The notes below the pieces were generated by a model, which ran no database searches, was not told the origin of the DNA, and saw only the letters and a program-made list of their open reading frames with translations. The position numbers and the translations under genes are program-made. A DNA stretch of 64,000 nucleotides from Labilithrix sp. (lineage in GTDB: Bacteria; Myxococcota_A; Polyangia; Polyangiales; Polyangiaceae): NCBI GenBank assembly GCA_019637175.1, contig JAHBWD010000048.1, positions 1-64,000 on the forward strand, given 5' to 3'. Shown in pieces: positions 12,181 through 20,612 of this stretch; within the stretch, counting starts at the first letter, position 1, and each line of letters begins with the position of its first letter.

Positions 12181-13044
12181 GTGTCGCTCACGGTCGCGCT
12201 CCTCGTACTCTCGTCCGCGTTTGCGCACGCGAGCTGGAACGCGATCGTCAAGTCGAGCAAGGATCCGGAGAACGCGATCGGCGCCATGATGCTCATCGGC
12301 GGCGCGAGCGGCGCCGTGATCGCGCTCGCGATGGGCACGCCGATGCCGCCGCCGATCGCGATGCGGTGGACGATCCTGAGCGGCGTCCTCGAGTCGGGCT
12401 ACTTCGTCCTGCTCGCGCGCGCGCTCGCGCGGGCGCCGCTCGGGAGCGTCTACACCATCGCGCGCGGCGGCGCGCTCGTCGTCGTGTGGCCGGTGTCGGT
12501 CTTCGTCCTCGACGAGCGCGTGAGCCTCGGCCACGTCGCCGGAACGCTCCTCGTGATCGGCGGGCTCACCGCGACCGGGGCGGCCGGTGAGCGACGCCCT
12601 GCCGAGGGCGAGAGCGATCGCGAGAAGGTGCGCGCAGGGATGCTCTTGGCCGCGGGCTGCGCGCTCTTCATCGGCGGATACCACCTCTGCTACAAGCTCG
12701 CGCTCTCGAGCGGAGGCGCGCCGGCGGCGGTCAACGCGATCTCGCTTTGCATCGGCGCGACGTTGAGCCTCGTGCCCATGCTGCACCGGCGCGCGCAGAT
12801 GATCGCCGCGGTCGTCGCCCAGCCCAAGCGCACCGTCGCCGCCGGCCTCCTCGGCACGCTCGGCTTCCTCGTCTTCCTCTCGGCCATGAAGGACGCCGGC
12901 GCCGGCAGCGTGCTCACGCTGCGCAACACGTCGATCCTCTTCGCCCAGGTGTTGTCGTTCGCGCTCGGCGAGCGACCCAAGCGCCTCGGCGTCGCCGGCG
13001 CCGTGCTCGTCACGCTCGGCGCGGCGATCCTCGCGCAGGCGTGA
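12181..13044 (+). CDS. EamA/DMT-family permease
   Basis: This 287-residue, strongly hydrophobic protein has the two-repeat, about ten-helix layout of drug/metabolite transporters. The first repeat ends with T-I-A-R-G-G-A-L-V-V-V-W-P-V-S-V-F-V-L-D-E-R-V, the second with N-T-S-I-L-F-A-Q-V-L-S-F-A-L-G-E-R-P; both are EamA hallmarks. An R/E-rich loop (about 138-150) joins the repeats. Substrate cannot be read from sequence. The start is GTG without a clear ribosome site. The last 35 bp overlap the 3' end of the convergent SDR-like gene. Confidence 0.88.
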   Translation: MSLTVALLVLSSAFAHASWNAIVKSSKDPENAIGAMMLIGGASGAVIALAMGTPMPPPIAMRWTILSGVLESGYFVLLARALARAPLGSVYTIARGGALVVVWPVSVFVLDERVSLGHVAGTLLVIGGLTATGAAGERRPAEGESDREKVRAGMLLAAGCALFIGGYHLCYKLALSSGGAPAAVNAISLCIGATLSLVPMLHRRAQMIAAVVAQPKRTVAAGLLGTLGFLVFLSAMKDAGAGSVLTLRNTSILFAQVLSFALGERPKRLGVAGAVLVTLGAAILAQA

Positions 13045-13996
13045 TCGTCAAGCGAGGGCTGAGCCTGCGCACGAGCGACTCTTCGAGGCGCGCGACGCGC
13101 TGGCCGAGGCCAGGCGCGTCACGCTCCGCGGCGAGCGCGGCGCGCGCGGCGTCGTCGAAGGAGATCCGCGGAGGGCCCCCCGCGAGCTCCCAGAAGCGCT
13201 CGTCGCGCGGGAGCAGATCGCTCGTCAAGCCGAGCACGAGCTCCTTCGAGACGCCGTAGTCGGCGCTCGTCACCAGCGCGAGCCACAGCGAAGAGAGCCG
13301 CGGCGTGAGCAGGGGAACGCCGACAGAAGGAACCCGGCGGCGATCGAGCGCGGCGACGTGCTCGAGGATCTCGCGGGCGGTGAGCGTGTCGGGGCCGGGG
13401 ATGTCGAACCACGTGCTCTTCGCGAGCGGGACGCGACGCGCAGCGACGAGCGCCCGCACGGCGTCGTCGAGCGCGAGCGGACGGCTCTTCGACTCCAGCC
13501 ACCGCGGCAGCACCATGAACGGCAAGCGCCGCGAAAGATCGCGCACGATCCTCCACGACGCGCTGCCCGCGCCCACGATCATCGACGCCCGAAGCTCGAT
13601 CGTGGGGACCTCGCCGGCGCGGAGGATCTCGCCTACCTCGAGGCGGCTCCCGAGGTGCTCCGACGGAGCTCCTCTCGGCGCCACGCCGCCGAGGTAGACG
13701 ATCCGCTCGAGGCCGCTCGCGGCGGCGCTCTTCGCGAACGCGAGCGCCGCCCGTCGTTCGGCGCCGGGGTAGTCGCGCTGGCCGATGCTGTGCACCAGGT
13801 AGTACGCGCACGACGCGCCCTCGAGCGCCGCCGGCAACGTGGCAGGAAGGCGCACGTCGCAGGAGATCCACGTGACACCGCGTTCGAGCCGCGGCGGTGG
13901 ACGTCGCGACCCCACGCGCACGCGCTCGCCCTCGGCGAGCAGCGCGGGAACGAGCGCTCGACCGACGAAGCCGCTGCCGCCGATGACGACGATCAT
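13010..13996 (-). CDS. NAD(P)-binding SDR-like protein (atypical, NmrA/NDUFA9-like)
   Basis: From the ATG at 13996 the 328 residues begin with M-I-V-V-I-G-G-S-G-F-V-G-R-A, a G-x-x-G-x-x-G dinucleotide-binding loop. The Y-Y-L-V-H-S segment at about residues 65-70 matches atypical SDRs such as those fused to DUF2867, which usually lack the classical Y-x-x-x-K site; I see none. A frame upstream to 14062 adds 22 basic residues without homology, so the shorter start is preferred. Substrate unknown. It is convergent with the EamA gene (35 bp overlap) and divergent from the phosphoribosyltransferase gene. Confidence 0.85.
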   Translation of the reverse strand: MIVVIGGSGFVGRALVPALLAEGERVRVGSRRPPPRLERGVTWISCDVRLPATLPAALEGASCAYYLVHSIGQRDYPGAERRAALAFAKSAAASGLERIVYLGGVAPRGAPSEHLGSRLEVGEILRAGEVPTIELRASMIVGAGSASWRIVRDLSRRLPFMVLPRWLESKSRPLALDDAVRALVAARRVPLAKSTWFDIPGPDTLTAREILEHVAALDRRRVPSVGVPLLTPRLSSLWLALVTSADYGVSKELVLGLTSDLLPRDERFWELAGGPPRISFDDAARAALAAERDAPGLGQRVARLEESLVRRLSPRLTITPARGSPRRA

Positions 13997-14060
13997 GGCT
14001 TTACTCGTTGCAACGCGTACGCCACGGCGACGGGCATCAAACTTGAATCGTGCTCGAAGC

Positions 14061-14735
14061 ATGTTCCCTCGCCGGCTCTTCCGCGATCGGAGCGAAGCCG
14101 GGCGTGAGCTCGCGCATCGCCTGCTTCGCTATCGCGCCGCCGCGCCGATCGTGCTCGCGTTGCCCCGAGGAGGCGTGCCGGTGGCGTTCGAGGTCGCTCG
14201 TGAGCTCGGCGCTCCGCTCGACGTCTGCGTGGTGCGCAAGATCGGCGCGCCCTTCCAGCCGGAGCTCGGGATCGGCGCGGTCGCCGAAGACGGCGCCGTC
14301 TACGTCGACCGCGAGACGGTGGATCTGATCGGGATGGACGAAGAAGAGGTCGCGAGGCTGGCCGTGCAGAAGCGCGCCGAGGTCGACGAGCGCGTTCGCC
14401 GCTTCCGCCGCGGAGCTCCGCCGCCCGACGTGCGGGGGCGGGTCGTCATCCTCGTCGACGACGGGATCGCCACCGGCGGCACCGCGCGCGCCGCGCTCCA
14501 GACGCTGCGCATGCGCGGCGCCGGCCGGATCGTCCTCGCCGTCCCCGTCGGCGCGACCGACAGCCTCGACGATCTCGCGCTCATCGCCGACGAGGTCGTG
14601 TGCCTCGCGCCGCAGCCTTCGCTCATCGCCGTGGGCATCTGGTACGACGACTTCCGGCCGACGACCGACGACGACGTCGTCGAGCTCCTCGACCGCGCGC
14701 GAAGCGACGCCGGGACGGACGCGATGAGGCCTTGA
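14061..14735 (+). CDS. Phosphoribosyltransferase family protein
   Basis: The 224-residue protein has the PRPP-binding loop V-V-I-L-V-D-D-G-I-A-T-G-G-T-A (about residues 129-143), the signature of type I phosphoribosyltransferases. The N-terminal F-x-D-R-x-E-A-G-x-E-L-A and A-L-P-R-G-G-V-P-V-A segments match the stand-alone subfamily often found beside dienelactone hydrolase or stress genes, whose substrate base is not established. The frame continues 222 bp upstream over the SDR gene, but homology begins at this ATG. The gene ends 13 bp from the convergent FKBP gene. Confidence 0.88.
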   Translation: MFPRRLFRDRSEAGRELAHRLLRYRAAAPIVLALPRGGVPVAFEVARELGAPLDVCVVRKIGAPFQPELGIGAVAEDGAVYVDRETVDLIGMDEEEVARLAVQKRAEVDERVRRFRRGAPPPDVRGRVVILVDDGIATGGTARAALQTLRMRGAGRIVLAVPVGATDSLDDLALIADEVVCLAPQPSLIAVGIWYDDFRPTTDDDVVELLDRARSDAGTDAMRP

Positions 14736-14748
14736 GTCGACGCGATCT

Positions 14749-15255
14749 TCAGGGATCGCGCTTCGAGTCCGCGAGCTCTTCGAGCTCGATCTCCTCGACC
14801 GTCGACTTCGGCACCGGCGGCGGCGGAGGTCGCACCGAGAGCACCTTCGCGGAAAACTCGATGTCCTTGCCCGCGAGCGGGTGAACGACGCGCGCGGTGA
14901 TCTTCTCGTCGTCGACGCTCAGCACCTGGAGGGTGACGGGCGTGCCCTGCGGGCCCTTCGCCTCGAAGCGCGCCCCCTCGTCGATCTTCGCGTCTTTGGG
15001 AAATTCGCCCCGCGGGATCGTCATCGTGGGCTGCGACTCCTCGGTGCCGAACGCCTCGGCCGCGGGGATGACACCGCTCTTCTCCTCGCCGACGCCCAGG
15101 CCCTCGAGGCGCTTCTCGAGGCCCTCGATCATCTGACCGCCGCCTTGTTTGTACTCGACGGGCCCGCTCTTCTTCGACGACTCGATGAGATCGCCGCCGC
15201 TCACGCGGAGCTCGACGTCGATCCGAACGATCTGGCCCGGGCTGACCTTCGACAT
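14749..15255 (-). CDS. FKBP-type peptidyl-prolyl isomerase, SlyD-like
   Basis: From the ATG at 15255 the protein has 168 residues: M-S-K-V-S-P-G-Q-I-V-R-I-D-V-E-L, then S-G-P-V-E-Y-K-Q-G and M-I-E-G-L-E-K-R-L-E-G-L-G-V-G-E, the split FKBP domain of SlyD-like enzymes with an insert-in-flap region at about 70-120 (D-D-E-K-I-T-A-R-V-V-H-P-L-A-G-K). A short Pro-rich stretch and an acidic tail end the protein; the metal-binding His/Cys tail of E. coli SlyD is absent. Role: cytoplasmic proline isomerisation and chaperoning. The gene is convergent with the phosphoribosyltransferase gene and 20 bp after the stop of the gene below. Confidence 0.9.
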   Translation of the reverse strand: MSKVSPGQIVRIDVELRVSGGDLIESSKKSGPVEYKQGGGQMIEGLEKRLEGLGVGEEKSGVIPAAEAFGTEESQPTMTIPRGEFPKDAKIDEGARFEAKGPQGTPVTLQVLSVDDEKITARVVHPLAGKDIEFSAKVLSVRPPPPPVPKSTVEEIELEELADSKRDP

Positions 15256-15275
15256 GCCGCGAGCATATCGCGATC

Positions 15276-16265
15276 TCAGAGCGGCAGCGCGGCGTCGACG
15301 ATCTCCCGGAGAATGCGCTCGTCCGACGCGTCCGCCTCCCGGATGTAGGTGGCGAAGCGATAGCCCTTCCCCGCCGCCAAGAACGAGCACGACCACACGC
15401 GCATCTTCGTTCCGCGCACGTCGACACGAAGCTCGGTGCTCTGCGCGTCGGCCGCGCGACAGAGGCCGGCGCGCCGCTCGCGCGAGAGGATCTTGCCGTC
15501 CGCCGGCGGCCACGCGTGGGGCTCGACGGTCGCGAGGAGATCGTGAAGCTGCCCCAGATCGGTCGTGGTCGGGCGCGGATCGACCACCATCACGACGCGC
15601 TGGTCGCGCCCGCGACGATCGATCGTGACGACGTTGACGCGATCGCGCCGATCGGCGGCGACGAGCCGTGGGCCCGGCCCCGGGGTGGGCGCCTCGACGA
15701 CGCTGACGTCGAGCGCGGAAGAGAAGCGGATCTCGAGCGCTCCGTTGGGCGTCGTCTCCACGACGTCGAGAGGCGGGCTCACGCGCGCCTTCTCGGCGGC
15801 CTGCAAGACGAAGAAGACGATCGCGGGCACGCCGAGGACCACGAGGATGATCCCGGCAAAGAGCCGGCCGCGCCGCGGCGCTTCACGAACGACGACGATC
15901 TCCGCGTCCGGAGGCCGGTCTGGTGGCTGCGCGACCGGTGGAATGAGCGAGGGCTCGAGGATGCGACCGTCGATCGACACCTCGCACGACGGGGGCTCGT
16001 GGACGAACGCGACGCGGGCCGCGCTCCCTCCTCGAAAAGGCCCCTCGCCGTGCAGCGGCACCACGTGGCCGTCGGCCTTACCACCCTGGGGAGAGCGCGA
16101 GACGAGGCGCGGACCGAGATAGACCGACTCCGTCAGCGTCTCGAGCTCGAGGCGCACCTCGAGCCTCTCCCCCGTCGGCAAGAGGTACTCCCACGACCGG
16201 TCGGCCACGCTCTTTTGTACCGCGAAGCCTGGACATGCGCGCACCCTTCTCGTGTAAAGTGCCAC
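15276..16265 (-). CDS. Hypothetical protein with one membrane helix
   Basis: The 329-residue protein is not recognised. Residues 20-110 look like a cytoplasmic beta-rich domain, one hydrophobic helix lies at about 136-157, and about 170 residues follow on the other side with scattered cysteines. The start is uncertain: GTG at 16265 is used, but in-frame GTG codons lie shortly downstream and no clear ribosome site favours one. The gene is divergent from the small membrane protein at 16271, with only 5 bp between the assigned starts, so at least one true start is probably further in. It ends 20 bp from the FKBP gene on the same strand. Confidence 0.65.
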   Translation of the reverse strand: MALYTRRVRACPGFAVQKSVADRSWEYLLPTGERLEVRLELETLTESVYLGPRLVSRSPQGGKADGHVVPLHGEGPFRGGSAARVAFVHEPPSCEVSIDGRILEPSLIPPVAQPPDRPPDAEIVVVREAPRRGRLFAGIILVVLGVPAIVFFVLQAAEKARVSPPLDVVETTPNGALEIRFSSALDVSVVEAPTPGPGPRLVAADRRDRVNVVTIDRRGRDQRVVMVVDPRPTTTDLGQLHDLLATVEPHAWPPADGKILSRERRAGLCRAADAQSTELRVDVRGTKMRVWSCSFLAAGKGYRFATYIREADASDERILREIVDAALPL

Positions 16266-16270
16266 GCCAG

Positions 16271-16603
16271 ATGAACTCCAGCTGGGATGACGGAGCCCTC
16301 GACGACGGCGCGCACCTGCCGACCCGGAAGGTCGACTCCATGTCGTCGCTGGTCGCGGAGATGATCGTCACCAGCCTCGACGACGCTCCTCCGAGCGCCC
16401 CGCCGGCGACGGTCGACGTGAGCCGCCTCGTGCAGCAGCCCGCGCCTTCGTGGCCGGCGCCGAGGTGGACCGTGCACGCGCCGGTCGGAGCCCCGGAGCG
16501 CGGGCCGCGGACGGCGACGGTCGTGCTCGCGATGCTGCTCGCGTTGCTGCTCTTCGCGGGCGGCGCCGTCGCGGCTTGGATGCACTTCGTCGCGGCGCGG
16601 TGA
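16271..16603 (+). CDS. Small single-pass membrane protein
   Basis: The 110-residue protein has an acidic, Pro/Ala-rich N-terminal part of about 80 residues and one C-terminal membrane helix (about 84-105), so most of it should be cytoplasmic in a tail-anchored layout. No family recognised. Its TGA overlaps the GTG start of the D-aminoacylase-like gene (GTGA), indicating translational coupling. The ATG at 16271 is chosen; another ATG in frame at 16235 would extend into the divergent gene. Confidence 0.65.
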   Translation: MNSSWDDGALDDGAHLPTRKVDSMSSLVAEMIVTSLDDAPPSAPPATVDVSRLVQQPAPSWPAPRWTVHAPVGAPERGPRTATVVLAMLLALLLFAGGAVAAWMHFVAAR

Positions 16604-18183
16604 CCGAGCTCGATCTCGTCATTCGCGGCGGCGAGCTGCTCGACGGGACGGGCGCACCTTCGCGACGCGTCGACGTCGGCGTCGCGGGCGATCGCATCGT
16701 CGCGATCGGCGATCTCGGGCGCGCGAAGAGGATCGTCGACGCGCGCGATCGCGTCGTCGCGCCCGGGTTCATCGACGTCCAGAGCCAATCGGTGCTCACG
16801 CTGCTCGCCGACGGCGACGCGCAGAGCCACGTGCGCCAGGGCATCACGACCGAGATCGTCGGCGAAGGCGGCTCTCCCGGTCAGCTCACGCCGAAGATCC
16901 TCGCGCAGGATTCGCGATGGCCCGAGTGGCTCGGCGCGCTCGGCCTCGAGCTCGACTGGAGCGGCTTCGACGGCTGGTTCGCGCGCCTCGAGCGCCAAGG
17001 CACCTCGGTGAATGTCGGCGCGTTCGCGTCGATCGATCTGCTCCGCGCCGAGGTCGTCGGCCTGGCCGATCGCCCGGCGACCGCAGACGAGATCGAGCGC
17101 ATGCGCGCGATCCTCGACGCGGGGATGAAGCAAGGGACGTTCGGTCTCGCGACCGCGCTCGTGTATCCGCCGGCGTCGCACGCGAGCACCGACGAGCTCG
17201 TCGCGCTCGCGGAGATCGCCGCGCGTCACGGCGGTCTCTACGCGTCGCACGTTCGCGGTGAGAGCGGGCGCGTATTCACCGCCGTCGGCGAGGCGATCGA
17301 GATCGGGGAGCGCGCGCGCCTCCCCGTGCTCGTCTACCACCTGAAGATCGCCGGGCGCCCCAACTGGGGGCGCATGCGCGAGCTCGGCGCGCTCGTCGAG
17401 GGCGCGCGTTCGCGAGGGATCGCGATCTCGGCGTGCCAGTATCCCTACGCCGCCGCGGGCACGGGGATCTGCGCGCCGATCCCCGACTGGGCGCAAGAGG
17501 GCGGCCCCGAGGCGCTCGTCGAGCGCCTCCGCGCGCCGGAGACGCGCGCGCGCATCCGCCGTGAGATGGAGACGCGCGACGCGATGCTCGGCCGCGTCGA
17601 CTTCGACGCCATCCAGATCGCGAGCGTTCCGCCGGGAGGCGACGCGAGCATGATGGGCAGGCGCGTGAGCGAGATCGCGCGATCGAAGAACGAGGATCCG
17701 TGGGACACGTACTTCTCGATCGTGATCGACAACCGCGCGAACGTCTTCGCGATCTATCACTCGATGAGCGAAGACGACGTGCGCACGGCGATGCGCTTTC
17801 CCTGGGTGAGCATCGCGAGCGACGCCGAGGCCACGAGCCCCGCGCAGCACGGCCTCGTGCATCCGCGCGCGTACGGGACGTTCCCGCGCGTGCTCGGCCG
17901 CTACGTGCGCGACGAGCGCGTGCTCGCGCTGCCGGAGGCGATCCGCAAGATGACGAGCCTCCCCGCCTCGCAGCTCGCGATCTCCGATCGCGGCGTCGTG
18001 CGCGAAGGCATGTTCGCCGATCTCGTCGTCTTCGATCCCGCCGCCGTGCGCGACACCGCGACGTTCGAAGCGCCCCACGCGTTCCCGATCGGCATCGAGA
18101 CCGTCGTGGTGAACGGCGCCGTCACGGTCGAAGCGGGCGAGCACACCGGCGCGCGCGCGGGGCGTGTCGTGCGCCGCGCCTAG
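16600..18183 (+). CDS. D-aminoacylase-like amidohydrolase with altered metal ligands
   Basis: The 527-residue protein has the N-acyl-D-amino-acid deacylase layout: N-terminal beta sandwich (L-V-I-R-G-G-E-L-L-D-G-T-G), TIM barrel, and C-terminal closing segment (G-M-F-A-D-L-V-V-F-D). The usual H-x-H after G-F-I-D is Q-S-Q (Q61, Q63), and the usual metal Cys in V-V-G-N-C-G is replaced in V-G-E-G-G (88-91). H217 (Y-A-S-H-V-R-G-E), H247 (V-Y-H-L-K) and D408 (A-S-D-A) are kept. It may use one metal with other ligands, or have another reaction or a non-catalytic role. No signal peptide. It is coupled to the small membrane protein before it. Confidence 0.88.
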   Translation: MTELDLVIRGGELLDGTGAPSRRVDVGVAGDRIVAIGDLGRAKRIVDARDRVVAPGFIDVQSQSVLTLLADGDAQSHVRQGITTEIVGEGGSPGQLTPKILAQDSRWPEWLGALGLELDWSGFDGWFARLERQGTSVNVGAFASIDLLRAEVVGLADRPATADEIERMRAILDAGMKQGTFGLATALVYPPASHASTDELVALAEIAARHGGLYASHVRGESGRVFTAVGEAIEIGERARLPVLVYHLKIAGRPNWGRMRELGALVEGARSRGIAISACQYPYAAAGTGICAPIPDWAQEGGPEALVERLRAPETRARIRREMETRDAMLGRVDFDAIQIASVPPGGDASMMGRRVSEIARSKNEDPWDTYFSIVIDNRANVFAIYHSMSEDDVRTAMRFPWVSIASDAEATSPAQHGLVHPRAYGTFPRVLGRYVRDERVLALPEAIRKMTSLPASQLAISDRGVVREGMFADLVVFDPAAVRDTATFEAPHAFPIGIETVVVNGAVTVEAGEHTGARAGRVVRRA

Positions 18184-18199
18184 CGCCGCGCGCTCCGGA

Positions 18200-19609
18200 T
18201 CAGGCCGCGCGGCGCTTCGCGGCGCCGCGGCGCACGACGTCGACCGTTCCGTCTTCCGAGACGACGACGGCGAGCGCGGGTTTCTCGGCCGCGTCGACGT
18301 AGCGCGCCGCGGAGTTGTAGCGCGCGCCGCGCGCCGGGCTCCCGACCTGCGCGCGCGCGCGGCCGTCGAGGATCACGCCGACCGCGTGACACAACCCCTT
18401 CGTGTCGAGCAGCACCGCGCCGTCGATCGCGGTGACGCGATCGACCGTGTCATCGCCCACCGCGGTCGGCACGATCGGCGCGCCTTGGTTCGAGAGCCGC
18501 ATGCCCTCGGCCTCCGCGTTCTCCGCGACGACGACGAGCGCGCCCGTCTTTTGGCCGAGCGCGCGCCGGACGACCGCCCAGATCGCCGCGACCGCGCTCT
18601 CGGGCTGGTCGCCGAACTCCGCGCGCAGCGCGTCACGAAACTCCGCGACGTCGAGCGGCTCTTCCGGCAGCGTCGGAATGCCGAACACGACGCGCATGAG
18701 CGTCGACCCCGCGTGCACGAGCTCCCATCGCTGATGGCCCGCGAGCTCGATCACGAACAAGTCTTCGCGCGCGGTGTCGTAGTCGGGCGAGACGCCGCCG
18801 AGGCCGTGGATGCGGAACGAATCGGTGAGCAGGCGCGAGCTGCCTGACGAGAGCTCGAGCACCTTGCGCGCCCACGCCGCCTGCTCGAGGGGCACCGGGT
18901 GTTTGAACACGAGCTCGCGCGTGATGGAAGGATGGTGGAGGCGCGCCACGACCACGCTCCCGGACGGCTCACGTCCTTCGTACCTCAACGACGCGATCTC
19001 GTTGACCTCGTCGAAGAGCCCGATGAGCCCTTGCGGATGGCCGGCGGCGTGGCCGGCGGTGACCATCATCAAGCGCCCGGCGGTGCGGAGCACGTCTTCC
19101 GGATCGCGGCTGATCGGCTCGTAGCTCGGCGCGCCGCCTGCGCCGGCCGCGCCGCCGCCGAGCGCGCGCGTCGCGTCGAGCAAGAGCGTCCAGGCGACAC
19201 CTTCGAGCAAGCTCCGGCATCGCACGTAGCCGTCCTCGACGATCGGCTTGCGGAGCGAGGCCTGCGCGTCGAACGTCTCGCCGTCGAAGCGGATGACCGG
19301 CACGATGTCGAAGTCGCCGACGCGCGCCGGCTGCCCTGCAAACGACCTCAGGTGCTGCTCTCGGTCGCGCGCGTCGAGACGATCCTGGATCGAGTCGTGG
19401 AGCGCCTCGGGCCACGGGAGCGCGGGATCGACCGAGAGCGAGTCGAACGCGTCGGCCGTGAGCGTGGCCTCCGGGGGCTCGACGCCCACGACGCGGCGCC
19501 CGCGCTTGGGCGGCTCGATCCGCACGAACGCGACGTCGATCGGCATGGGACGGCGCGCGCGCTCGAGCGCGCGCGTCGCCATCTCCCGCAGATCGACCGA
19601 CAGGCCCAT
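18200..19609 (-). CDS. Protein with C-terminal diadenylate-cyclase-like (DisA_N/DAC) domain
   Basis: The 469 residues consist of an unrecognised N-terminal region (about 1-330) and a C-terminal DAC-like domain (about 338-460). Seen motifs: G-A-L-V-V-V (356-361), D-G-A (396-398), A-R-G-A-R-Y-N-S-A-A (427-436) and A-V-V-V-S-E-D-G (447-454). True cyclases making c-di-AMP carry D-G-A and R-H-R; here R-H-R is R-Y-N, so activity is doubtful and nucleotide sensing is an alternative. The gene begins 7 bp after the stop of the four-CBS-domain gene, suggesting a shared transcript; CBS domains are known adenosine-nucleotide sensors. The ATG at 19609 is preferred over 19660. Confidence 0.85.
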   Translation of the reverse strand: MGLSVDLREMATRALERARRPMPIDVAFVRIEPPKRGRRVVGVEPPEATLTADAFDSLSVDPALPWPEALHDSIQDRLDARDREQHLRSFAGQPARVGDFDIVPVIRFDGETFDAQASLRKPIVEDGYVRCRSLLEGVAWTLLLDATRALGGGAAGAGGAPSYEPISRDPEDVLRTAGRLMMVTAGHAAGHPQGLIGLFDEVNEIASLRYEGREPSGSVVVARLHHPSITRELVFKHPVPLEQAAWARKVLELSSGSSRLLTDSFRIHGLGGVSPDYDTAREDLFVIELAGHQRWELVHAGSTLMRVVFGIPTLPEEPLDVAEFRDALRAEFGDQPESAVAAIWAVVRRALGQKTGALVVVAENAEAEGMRLSNQGAPIVPTAVGDDTVDRVTAIDGAVLLDTKGLCHAVGVILDGRARAQVGSPARGARYNSAARYVDAAEKPALAVVVSEDGTVDVVRRGAAKRRAA

Positions 19610-19616
19610 CAGGCGC

Positions 19617-20507
19617 TCATGCCGCGCGGGGCGGACGCGACGCGACGTCGCGGAGCACACGCGCGACGCGACGGAAGCGCTCCACGCGGGCGATGTCGGC
19701 CAAGCTCACGACGCCGACGGGCCGCCGGCTCTCGTCGACGCACACGATGCGCGACTTCTTGTGCTTCGCCATCAGGTCTTCGACCACGCTCAGCGGATCG
19801 TCGGGCGAGCAGGAGACGACCTCGTGAGTCATGATGTCGGCCGCGCTCGTCTTCTCCGGATCGCGCGCGGCGGCGACGACGCGCAGCACGAGATCCCGGT
19901 CGGTGACCGCACCGACGACGGCGCCCGACTCGTCGCATACGGGGACGAAGCCGACGTTGCGACGCCGCATGATCTCGGCGATGTGCTTCGCGCTGTCGTT
20001 CGCGCGGCAAGGCTCGACGTCGGTCTTCATGATCTCGCGGCAGTGCGCGCTGCGGGCGCGCATGCGCGGCAGCTTCTCTCCCGCCGCGGACTCACGCGCG
20101 GCGACGGCCGCCGCGATCGTGCCCGCCGGTCCACGTGGAAGGCGCTTCGCGATCGCCGAGAGGCTGATGACGCCGGCGATCCGCTTGCTCTTGTCGGTGC
20201 AGAGGATGCGCGAGCGCCGGTGGCGGCTCATGCGCTCTTCGGCGACGGCGAGGTCGTCGTTGGGGCTGCACGAGATGATCTCGCGCGTCATGATCTCGCC
20301 GACCCGCGTGCTCGCCGGATCGCGCCCCTCGGCGACGAGCCTGAGCGCGATGTCGCGATCGGTGATCGTCCCAATCGCGGCTTCGTCTTCGGTCGAGACC
20401 GGCAGGAACCCGACGTTGTGGTCGCGCATCGACAGCGCGGCCTCGGCCACCGAGGATGAGTCGCGACAGCGCTCGACGTCTCGCTTCATGAGCTCGGAAC
20501 AGAGCAT
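19617..20507 (-). CDS. Protein with four CBS domains (two Bateman modules)
   Basis: The 296-residue protein is a tandem duplication: each half (about 1-135 and 155-290) has two CBS motifs with the repeated phrases V-G-F-x-P-V, G-x-I/V-T-D-R-D and I-M-T-x-E-x-x-S-C-S-P. Linker residues 135-155 are basic. CBS pairs usually bind AMP, ATP, SAM or c-di-AMP and control partner proteins. A strong ribosome site (GAGGAG, complement of 20515-20520) fixes the ATG at 20507; the frame upstream is not coding. It is followed by the DAC-like gene after 7 bp, so both are likely made together. Confidence 0.93.
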   Translation of the reverse strand: MLCSELMKRDVERCRDSSSVAEAALSMRDHNVGFLPVSTEDEAAIGTITDRDIALRLVAEGRDPASTRVGEIMTREIISCSPNDDLAVAEERMSRHRRSRILCTDKSKRIAGVISLSAIAKRLPRGPAGTIAAAVAARESAAGEKLPRMRARSAHCREIMKTDVEPCRANDSAKHIAEIMRRRNVGFVPVCDESGAVVGAVTDRDLVLRVVAAARDPEKTSAADIMTHEVVSCSPDDPLSVVEDLMAKHKKSRIVCVDESRRPVGVVSLADIARVERFRRVARVLRDVASRPPRAA

Positions 20508-20612
20508 GACCGTTCTCCTCTCTTTTTCGCCTCTTGGTTTCTTCGCGTCGAAACATTCGAAGCAAGGGAGGCGCCACGCGAGGCCGGTCGGGCTTCGTGT
20601 ATGCTCGGCGCC

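Noticed and set aside
12719..12800. Purely GC-driven palindromes and short repeats inside many coding regions
   Set aside because: CGCG- and CTCGAG-type palindromes are frequent in all genes here, so only intergenic or clustered ones were kept.
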